DNA from: Flagellimonas meridianipacifica
GTDB taxonomy: Bacteria > Bacteroidota > Bacteroidia > Flavobacteriales > Flavobacteriaceae
Direction of reading: 5' to 3'
NCBI RefSeq assembly: GCF_003001695.1
Contig: NZ_PVYX01000002.1
Location: 1,736,001 to 1,800,000, forward strand
DNA length: 64,000 bases
The position numbers and the translations under genes are program-made. Positions 57,699-64,000 of the stretch are shown here, in pieces (the stretch's first letter is position 1; every line of letters begins with the position of its first letter). The notes beneath the pieces were generated by a model, which was given only the letters and a program-made list of their open reading frames with translations, was not told the origin of the DNA and made no database searches.

Positions 57699-58014
57699 GA
57701 ACAAAGAGTCCATTTATATAGTAGGTGTATTACAGATTCTAAAAAACTAATTTTTTTATTCTTGTAATACCCAGTATTTATCATGCCGGTCTTTAGCAAT
57801 AACCCATTTTCGTGGTAGTTAGGCTTTTGAATTGGTAGTGACCTCATTCATTCAAAACTTCCATTGCCTTATATAAAGTGAGAATACTATTTGGTCCTTT
57901 TTCTAAGAATCACCTGCTAGCACCAATATGCTGTGGAGGAATTTGAACAGTCAAGCACTTATTACAGTAAAAGCAAACTGGACATTTGATACGTAAATCC
58001 TTAAGGGTTTGGTG
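57699..58014. other. Convergent intergenic region, 316 bp
   Basis: It lies between the last polysaccharide gene and the convergent OmpA-family gene. No gene is seen and no strong terminator hairpin can be recognised. Confidence 0.45.
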
Positions 58015-59190
58015 TTAAATTTCGACTATAGCAAAGACGGACCGTCTGTTTTCGCTATGCTTTGCTTCAGAACAGGGCACTTTATCTTTGCATTCATTGA
58101 CCAAGCGCTCTTCGCCATAAGCCGCCGATTTTAATCTACTCGCATCTACCTTCTTATTCAAAAGATACTCAACTGTGCGTTTTACACGTCTTTCTGAGAG
58201 CCATTGGTTGTATTTGTCCGTACCTCTAGAATCTGTATGAGCAGAAACCTCAATTCGTAATTTCGGATACTTATCCATAATCAAGGCCAGTTTATCCAGA
58301 GTAGTTTTGTCTTTGGGAGTTAAATATGAAGAATTCAAAGCAAAATAAACATTACCAAGTGCTTTGATTTCATTTTCAATGTCGGCCCTTCTTTTCTCTG
58401 CTACTTCTTGCTCAGCTTTTTCTGCCGCTGCAAGTTTTGCTGCTTCTTGTTCCCTTTTCAACCTTTCCGCCAACAGTCTTGCCTCCTCATCAGCTCTTTC
58501 CTTTTCAGCAATAGAATCTTGAACTCTTTTTTGTTCAGCTTCCATTTCTTTTAAAAGTGCCAATTTTTCTTCTCCTTTGGGTGAAAGACCTTTTTCAATA
58601 TCAAATTGATACACCACACCAATGGCATGTTGTATATGATTTGTTGCGTTTTCAGTACTCATGGCCCATTTTCCAGTAGAATTGAAATCCAGTCCTACCC
58701 TATCTGAGAGCCAGGTTCTAAATCCTACTACACCATTATACGTTCCACGTCCTTGGTTGTTCGCATCCGTATAACCTGCTCCAATACCCACATATGGGTC
58801 AAAAAAACCAGTTTCACCTATAATTTGATTCAGATCATAACTTATTCTAAAGTCAATACCGAAATAATCTATGTCTTCAGTATTTACAACATTGTCAACA
58901 ATTTTTCCTTCTCTATATTGATTATAGGTCCCTATTGCCTCCAAACCCAAACCATTTTGGAAATATCTTCCAATACTAATTCTTGATGGAAAGGGAACAG
59001 CATTCCAACCATCGCGAATATCCAATAAGTTTCCAAATTCATCTCCCGAATCATCAACCACATTCATTCCTAACGAAACCATCCAAGAGGATTTTACGAT
59101 GGTGTCCTTTTTGGTAAGTTGTAGTTCCTGACCAAAAAAGATTGATGGAATACATAGCAAACATATTGCCGTAACCTTAAACGTTTTCAT
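58015..59190 (-). CDS. OmpA-family outer-membrane protein
   Basis: A 391-residue protein with signal peptide MKTFKVTAICLLCIPSIFFG. A beta-barrel-like domain spans residues 25-205 (SWMVSLGMNVVDDSGDEFG, then GLEAIGTYNQYREGK). Residues 215-275 form an alanine/glutamate-rich coiled coil. The C-terminal OmpA domain binds peptidoglycan: VYFALNSSYLTPKDKTTLDK, then VSAHTDSRGTDKYNQWLSERR and AAYGEERLVNECKD. It tethers the outer membrane to the wall. The arrangement is common in flavobacteria and unrelated to the polysaccharide genes. Confidence 0.93.
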   Translation of the reverse strand: MKTFKVTAICLLCIPSIFFGQELQLTKKDTIVKSSWMVSLGMNVVDDSGDEFGNLLDIRDGWNAVPFPSRISIGRYFQNGLGLEAIGTYNQYREGKIVDNVVNTEDIDYFGIDFRISYDLNQIIGETGFFDPYVGIGAGYTDANNQGRGTYNGVVGFRTWLSDRVGLDFNSTGKWAMSTENATNHIQHAIGVVYQFDIEKGLSPKGEEKLALLKEMEAEQKRVQDSIAEKERADEEARLLAERLKREQEAAKLAAAEKAEQEVAEKRRADIENEIKALGNVYFALNSSYLTPKDKTTLDKLALIMDKYPKLRIEVSAHTDSRGTDKYNQWLSERRVKRTVEYLLNKKVDASRLKSAAYGEERLVNECKDKVPCSEAKHSENRRSVFAIVEI

Positions 59191-59216
59191 AAGTATTGAT
59201 TTGAGGTTAAGAGTTA

Positions 59217-59224
59217 CAAAATTA
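59217..59224 (-). promoter_or_regulatory. Candidate -7 promoter box for the ompA-family gene
   Basis: CAAAATTA on the + strand reads TAATTTTG on the - strand, a match to TAnnTTTG, about 27 bases upstream of the start codon. No clean -33 element at usual spacing. Confidence 0.4.
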
Positions 59225-59305
59225 CGTCAGGTGTCAAAATAGTCCATTTTTGTGCTTTCAATGGCTTCAAAAATCGTTAAGTGGGAAAAATCGGCAAAAA
59301 GGCCC

Positions 59306-59779
59306 TTACTCTGAATACTGAAAGTCGATTAATTTGTCGGTAAAGGGAATTGTATAGATATAAAACGGATAGGAAATCACAGTAATCTCCGGTTCATTTA
59401 AAGCATTTGATTTTTTGACCTTCATATTGATTTTCAAACGATTACCCTCTTCTTTTCCATAAAAAAGTACCATTTTACTATTAGGCTTTTGCTCTCCAGC
59501 ACAGATGGCTAAGACGGTATGTTTAGTGAAGTCAATTGTTGGGACCGGTAAGCCAGGTTTTCGAGTTTTGTTTACTTGGGAGTAAAACTTGGATAATGAC
59601 TTCATATCACGGATAACCATGGTCTCCGCTTCATAAAAACCGCTATAATCATCGGAATCAACCAATGTAATTCTTGGATCATTTTGAGACTCTTCTTCCA
59701 CAATGCCCTGTTTTTGTGATTTACAGGAAGTCTGGGTCAAGGAAACAATAAAGTACGCTATGAAAATTAAGACTCTCAT
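59306..59779 (-). CDS. Small lipoprotein, possibly PrcB_C-like
   Basis: A 157-residue protein with a signal peptide and lipobox QTSC (C19), so a lipoprotein. The rest is beta-rich: FSQVNKTRKPGLPVPTIDFT, KHTVLAICAGEQKPNSKMVL, and ending SYPFYIYTIPFTDKLIDF. The P-x-IDF-x-[KN]-x-x-V-[IL] pattern recalls the protease-complex PrcB C-terminal domain. It starts 2 bp after the stop of bshA on the same strand and is probably co-transcribed. Function not known. Confidence 0.6.
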   Translation of the reverse strand: MRVLIFIAYFIVSLTQTSCKSQKQGIVEEESQNDPRITLVDSDDYSGFYEAETMVIRDMKSLSKFYSQVNKTRKPGLPVPTIDFTKHTVLAICAGEQKPNSKMVLFYGKEEGNRLKINMKVKKSNALNEPEITVISYPFYIYTIPFTDKLIDFQYSE

Positions 59780-59781
59780 TC

Positions 59782-60924
59782 TTAATAGGTGTTCTTATAT
59801 CTGGAATTATAAGCCTTTTCATACACTTCTTCATACAATGGCAATATGTTGAGAATATCAAACTTCAAAGCCACTTGATGGGCGTTTTCCTTGAATTTCT
59901 CCATCACATTGTCATCTTTTAAGATGTGAATGGCTTTTGCTGCCATTTCATTAACATCTCCTACATCTGCCAAAAAGCCAGAGACACCTTGTATGTTGAC
60001 CTCCGGAATTCCACCAGTATTACTGGAAATAACGGCAACCTTGTTTATCATCGCCTCCAGTGCGGCAAGACCAAAACTCTCTGATTTGGATGGTAGTAAA
60101 AACAAATCCGAAAAACAAAGGATACGATCAATCTCATTGCTGTTCCCTAGAAAAATTACTTTTTCAGCAATTCCCAATTTATCACATTGAAGCTCAGCCC
60201 CCTCTTTTTCGGGGCCTTCTCCAACCATTATGAGTTTTGCAGGAATTTCTTTTTGTATTCGGTAAAACACATCGATAACATCCGAAATACGCTTCACCTT
60301 TCTAAAGTTACTGATGTGTGTCACAATACGCTCATCCTCATTGGCCATTAACGAACGTTGACAATCTGTATATTCTTGACTGTATTTCTTCGAATCAATA
60401 AAGTTTGGTATTACCTCTACCTCCTTTTGAATATCAAAGATTTTCAATGTGCTTTGTTTCAAATTTTCGGAAACGGCAGTCACAATATCTGATTTATTGA
60501 TACTGAAGGTAACAGCGGGTTTATAAAATGGGTGCTTTCCAACCAACGTGATATCCGTACCATGCAAAGTGGTAATCATAGGGACATAAATGCCTTCTTC
60601 CAACAACATCTTCTTGGCCATATATCCGGCATAAGCATGGGGAATGGCGTAATGTACATGTAACAGCTCTATACCATAAAGTTTGACGGTATCCACCAGC
60701 TTGCTTGACAATGCCAATTCATAGGGTTGATAGTGAAAGAGCGGGTATTCCGGTACATGAACCTCATGAAAATGGATATTACTGTTCAATAAACCAAGTC
60801 GAACCGGTTGTCTATAGGTAACAAAGTGAACCTCATGACCTCTTTCGGCCAATGCAATTCCTAATTCCGTAGCGACAACTCCACTACCCCCAAAGGTTGG
60901 ATAACAAACTATTGCAATCTTCAT
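59782..60924 (-). CDS. bshA: N-acetyl-alpha-D-glucosaminyl L-malate synthase BshA
   Basis: A 380-residue GT4-type glycosyltransferase that joins UDP-GlcNAc and L-malate in the first step of bacillithiol synthesis. The BshA-specific opening is MKIAIVCYPTFGGSGVVATE, with YRQPVRLGLLNSNIHFHEV, HVHYAIPHAYAGYMAKKML, and TTLHGTDITLVGKHP. Donor-domain blocks: KLIMVGEGPEKEGAEL, LFLLPSKSESFGLAALEAM, and VISSNTGGIPEV. All match known BshA proteins. It lies 28 bp after the GH3 gene in an arrangement common in flavobacteria. Confidence 0.95.
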   Translation of the reverse strand: MKIAIVCYPTFGGSGVVATELGIALAERGHEVHFVTYRQPVRLGLLNSNIHFHEVHVPEYPLFHYQPYELALSSKLVDTVKLYGIELLHVHYAIPHAYAGYMAKKMLLEEGIYVPMITTLHGTDITLVGKHPFYKPAVTFSINKSDIVTAVSENLKQSTLKIFDIQKEVEVIPNFIDSKKYSQEYTDCQRSLMANEDERIVTHISNFRKVKRISDVIDVFYRIQKEIPAKLIMVGEGPEKEGAELQCDKLGIAEKVIFLGNSNEIDRILCFSDLFLLPSKSESFGLAALEAMINKVAVISSNTGGIPEVNIQGVSGFLADVGDVNEMAAKAIHILKDDNVMEKFKENAHQVALKFDILNILPLYEEVYEKAYNSRYKNTY

Positions 60925-60952
60925 ATTGACAAATCTAGCGCTAATTCATCTT

Positions 60953-63862
60953 TTAATTGATAATGGAATCATAAATTGCTTGTTGTATTCTTGTTCGCAA
61001 TCCCGACTTAATCAACAGGGTATTACTTGCTGTTGGAAATGTTCGGTTGGATAAAAACACGTAAATCAATTCCTCATCAGGGTCTGCCCATGTATATGTT
61101 CCCGTGAAACCACTATGTCCAAAACTTTTTCGTGAAACACATCCGCAGGTAGGTCCCTTTTCTTCCAATTGTGGCTTGTCAAAACCTACACCCCGCCTCA
61201 CCATCTTATGGCAAAAGTAACAGGTATTGAACTTTTGAATAGTTCGGTCGTTGAGAAAACGTCGGCCGCCATATACTCCTCCTTGTAGATACATCTGCAT
61301 AATTTTGGCCACATCGTTGGCATTACTGAACAAACCGGCATGGCCTCCTACTCCACCTTGCATGGCTGCGCCCATGTCATGCACATACCCCTGGATGGTT
61401 TGGTACCTGAAGTATGTATCCTCTTCAGTGGGGATTATCTGGTTTTTCTTGAACTTCCCTAAAGGGTTAAACCCAGTGTATTGAAGCCCCATGGGACGGT
61501 AAAAAAACCTATCAACAAGTTCATCAATTGAGCTCCCATAAAACTCTTCAATATATTTCTTAAAGACATAATAACCCACGTCGCTATAGCGATAACGATT
61601 TGATTTTAAATCTTGTCTGCCAATTCTATTGTAAATGGAATCTTTATAGGCAGAGGTTAAATAAAGATTATCGGCGACCTTAAAAGGAAATCCTTCAGCT
61701 GGATGGTTTCTATAAAAGTCCGGTGAGGGTTTCCTGTCTTCTGATAAAGTATCAATGTAAAAAGCAATCCAAGCAGGTAATCGGCCATAATGCGAAAGTG
61801 CTTTAAGTACAGTTACATCCTTTAATTCTGAATCCTCATATTCTGGAACCAACTCCTTGAAAGTATCATTCAACGCAATATTTCCCTCCTCTTCCATTTT
61901 CATTATCATAGGTAAGGTTGAGAGAATTTTTGTTAAAGATGCTAAATCATAAATATGGTCTTTGTTTACCTTCCCATCTGAACCATATGTAGGTTTCCCA
62001 AAATTCTTATTGTAAATCACCTTTCCCTTTTTGGCGATGAGAATTTGAGCCCCTGGAAACATTAAAGAATCTAAACCTATTTGAACGAGACTATCAACTG
62101 CTTTTAAGTTTTTAGAACTCATTCCTACTTTCTCCGGAATTGAATACCCCAAACGTTGAATAGGTTTAACTTCCAACCCTGTACCCTCCTGAAAAGTGGA
62201 CCCAACCGAAACTGGAAGTTTACCATTTGCCCCTATTGCACCAAAAATCGCCTGGGCCGCCTTTTTTTGAGCGAGCTCACTGTTTTGATACCCAATCAGT
62301 AATGCATCGATGGTAGTAGAGTTAACCACATCCAACAGGGCATATGGTTTTGCAAAAATGCTTAAAATGGTATTGCTGGTTCTTAATTTTGATATCTCTT
62401 GAAGCCAAAACAGCTCCGTATCACTAAACTTGTAAGATTTCCAAGGAGAGTCATTGTTTTTGTGGAATCCAATGATGACAAGATTATATTCTGCCAGTTC
62501 CTTCCTGTAATCCGCTATATTCTTTTCTTTTACCCAAGTGACTTTGGTGTATTTAGAAAGAATATCATAAAAGGGTGACCCATCTGCATCTCCAAACTGT
62601 ACATAGGCAATTCGTTTATTCTCCAAGTTTTTTATGGGCAACAAGGAAAAGTTGTTTTTAGCAACAGTCAAGGCCTTTTCAATGCTTTCTTCGTAAATGA
62701 TGTCATTTTCAACTCCATTCAGCTCATTTAACAGATTTTCCTCAGCAACTGGAACATAAGTATGAAGACCAGCTTTGTATTTGGCCATTAGAATCTTTTT
62801 CACCGAAAGAGACAACCTGTACTCCGAAATTCTACCCGTATTGTAGGCGTCTATAAATCGTTTGATGGATTCCATTGGATTTTGAGGCATCAAAAGCACA
62901 TCGGTACCCGCCAAAAACGATTCAAGCTCCACTTCCCCTTCATTAGCAAATTGGGATACCGCTTTCATATTTAGTGCATCAGTAAAGACCAAGCCTTCAA
63001 ATCCGAGTTCCTTTATTAACAGGTCCGAAATGATACTTTTTGATAGTGAGGAAGGGTGCCCGTCCCTACTTTCCAAACAGGGGACATCCAAATGGGCCAC
63101 CATAACGGAACTCAATCCATTTTTAATCAGATATTTGAACGGATATAGCTCTATTGAATCCAATCGCTGTCTGTCTGCATCAATTATGGGAAGTGCCTTA
63201 TGGGAATCCACATCGGTATCTCCATGGCCAGGAAAATGCTTGCCACAGGCAAGAATCCCAGCCTTTTGCATGCCCTTCATTATGGCCAAGCCCTTATTTG
63301 CAACATTTTCTGGTGATTCTCCAAAAGAACGGTTACCAATAATAGGATTTCGTGGATTGTTGTTTACATCAATATCTGGAGCAAAATTGATGTGTACTCC
63401 CATTCTTTTGGCATGCTTTCCAATCTGAAACCCAACTTTTTCAACAATTTTGTCATCTTGAATTGCACCCAAGGTCATATTCCAAGGAAAGGCATAGGTG
63501 GAATCCAGTCTCATGGCCAGTCCCCATTCCGCATCCATCCCAATCATAAGAGGTATCTTGGATTTTGATTGAAACTCGTTGGTGAGCCTAACCTGCTGAA
63601 CTGGTCCTCCTTTTAAGAAGATTACACCTCCAACATGTTGATTTTCTATTAATGATTGTATTCTATTGGTAGACTCTACACTTTTGTTGGACCCTATGCT
63701 AACCATAAAAAGTTGACCTATCTTTTCTTCAAGTGTCAAATTGTTATAGGTATTGTCAACCCATTCCATTTGAGCCAAAGTATCCTTTGCAACCAAAGGG
63801 TTTTGTGCCTTGGCTCCCAAAAAAAACAATAAAAGGAGAGGAAAGTAAACGTTTATCCGCAT
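60953..63862 (-). CDS. GH3 beta-N-acetylglucosaminidase fused to a serine beta-lactamase-fold domain
   Basis: A 969-residue secreted protein (signal MRINVYFPLLLLFFLGAKAQ). Residues 30-380 are a GH3 catalytic domain: NFAPDIDVNNNPRNPIIGNR, CGKHFPGHGDTDVDSHKALP, and the nucleophile region GLVFTDALNMKAVSQF; the KHFPGHGDT loop is typical of NagZ-like enzymes. A GH3 C-terminal domain follows. From about residue 590 there is a beta-lactamase/transpeptidase-like domain with the SxxK motif in DLASLTKILSTLP and a YSDVGYYVFKKY motif. It may trim cell-wall muropeptides. Bacteroidota commonly have this fusion next to bshA. Confidence 0.93.
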   Translation of the reverse strand: MRINVYFPLLLLFFLGAKAQNPLVAKDTLAQMEWVDNTYNNLTLEEKIGQLFMVSIGSNKSVESTNRIQSLIENQHVGGVIFLKGGPVQQVRLTNEFQSKSKIPLMIGMDAEWGLAMRLDSTYAFPWNMTLGAIQDDKIVEKVGFQIGKHAKRMGVHINFAPDIDVNNNPRNPIIGNRSFGESPENVANKGLAIMKGMQKAGILACGKHFPGHGDTDVDSHKALPIIDADRQRLDSIELYPFKYLIKNGLSSVMVAHLDVPCLESRDGHPSSLSKSIISDLLIKELGFEGLVFTDALNMKAVSQFANEGEVELESFLAGTDVLLMPQNPMESIKRFIDAYNTGRISEYRLSLSVKKILMAKYKAGLHTYVPVAEENLLNELNGVENDIIYEESIEKALTVAKNNFSLLPIKNLENKRIAYVQFGDADGSPFYDILSKYTKVTWVKEKNIADYRKELAEYNLVIIGFHKNNDSPWKSYKFSDTELFWLQEISKLRTSNTILSIFAKPYALLDVVNSTTIDALLIGYQNSELAQKKAAQAIFGAIGANGKLPVSVGSTFQEGTGLEVKPIQRLGYSIPEKVGMSSKNLKAVDSLVQIGLDSLMFPGAQILIAKKGKVIYNKNFGKPTYGSDGKVNKDHIYDLASLTKILSTLPMIMKMEEEGNIALNDTFKELVPEYEDSELKDVTVLKALSHYGRLPAWIAFYIDTLSEDRKPSPDFYRNHPAEGFPFKVADNLYLTSAYKDSIYNRIGRQDLKSNRYRYSDVGYYVFKKYIEEFYGSSIDELVDRFFYRPMGLQYTGFNPLGKFKKNQIIPTEEDTYFRYQTIQGYVHDMGAAMQGGVGGHAGLFSNANDVAKIMQMYLQGGVYGGRRFLNDRTIQKFNTCYFCHKMVRRGVGFDKPQLEEKGPTCGCVSRKSFGHSGFTGTYTWADPDEELIYVFLSNRTFPTASNTLLIKSGLRTRIQQAIYDSIIN

Positions 63863-64000
63863 AAAGGTCTATCTAGAATGTGAACTTTATGCATGTAAAA
63901 ATATTGTATTTCATTGAAGAAAGACCAGTATTTAAGACATTTTAAGGCTAAATTACATGTTTATGGACTCTCTTTCACCTGTCAAAGATTTCTAGGGTTC

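Noticed and set aside
1..64000. CRISPR arrays, tRNA or rRNA genes, insertion sequences
   Set aside because: No regularly spaced repeats, cloverleaf-like sequences, rRNA segments or transposase motifs were recognised anywhere in the window.

Overview
The window looks like the chromosome of a marine member of the Flavobacteriaceae (Bacteroidota). The evidence is the low G+C content, Bacteroidota-type TAnnTTTG promoter boxes with few Shine-Dalgarno sequences, a bacillithiol-synthesis glycosyltransferase (BshA) next to a GH3/serine-hydrolase fusion, a Wza/Wzc exopolysaccharide export system, and grasp-with-spasm RiPP genes. I could run no searches, so all names rest on motifs, protein length and gene order.

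Region 1 (1-8170) is a RiPP (ribosomally made, modified peptide) locus. Two tandem precursors share a 25-residue GG-ending leader and end in DGD-aromatic-YSSC or DGDWYSSC cores. They are followed by an ATP-grasp ligase, an unannotated 59-aa ORF overlapping both neighbours, and a SPASM-domain maturase with no visible CxxxCxxC. Upstream lie a lantibiotic-dehydratase elimination-domain-like protein and a glycosyltransferase. Downstream lie a DUF6624-like lipoprotein and a membrane protein joining a degenerate C39-like domain, a VKOR domain and a thioredoxin-like domain.

Region 2 (about 8.2-16.7 kb) is accessory DNA. A mobilisation module (HTH protein, MobC-like protein, MobA/VirD2-type relaxase, small membrane protein, and an oriT-like cluster of inverted repeats) is followed by a two-reverse-transcriptase DRT type 3 anti-phage system. 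Just 3' of the second RT is a structured RNA candidate with an ACACACA tract beside a 7-bp closing stem and a strong terminator. A HigBA toxin-antitoxin pair follows, bracketed by a 13-bp direct repeat. No integrase is visible.

Region 3 (16.7-57.7 kb) is a very large surface-polysaccharide locus. It holds an MBOAT/SGNH O-acylation pair, six tandem diverged GNAT/FemAB-like transferases, a CpsB-like phosphatase converging on a Wzc kinase, Wza, and PglF/PglE-like UDP-sugar enzymes. It also holds a UDP-glucuronate epimerase and UDP-glucose dehydrogenase, a PAPS-making cassette (CysQ, DUF2061, CysC, CysD, CysN), two sulfotransferases interleaved with Wzx and Wzy, and a heparin-lyase-I-like lipoprotein. 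Glycosyltransferases, a PglC-like initiating transferase and an FkbH/ACP/KAS III/ACP acyl-building block complete it. Taken together these predict a Wzx/Wzy-assembled, uronic-acid-containing, sulfated and acylated exopolysaccharide.

Region 4 (58.0-63.9 kb) is ordinary envelope and housekeeping DNA: an OmpA-family protein, a small lipoprotein, BshA, and a GH3/beta-lactamase-fold fusion.

The observations I rate highest are the DRT3 locus with its candidate (AC)n-template RNA, the six-gene transferase array, the grasp-with-spasm locus with its overlooked small ORF, and the sulfated glycosaminoglycan-like polysaccharide pathway.
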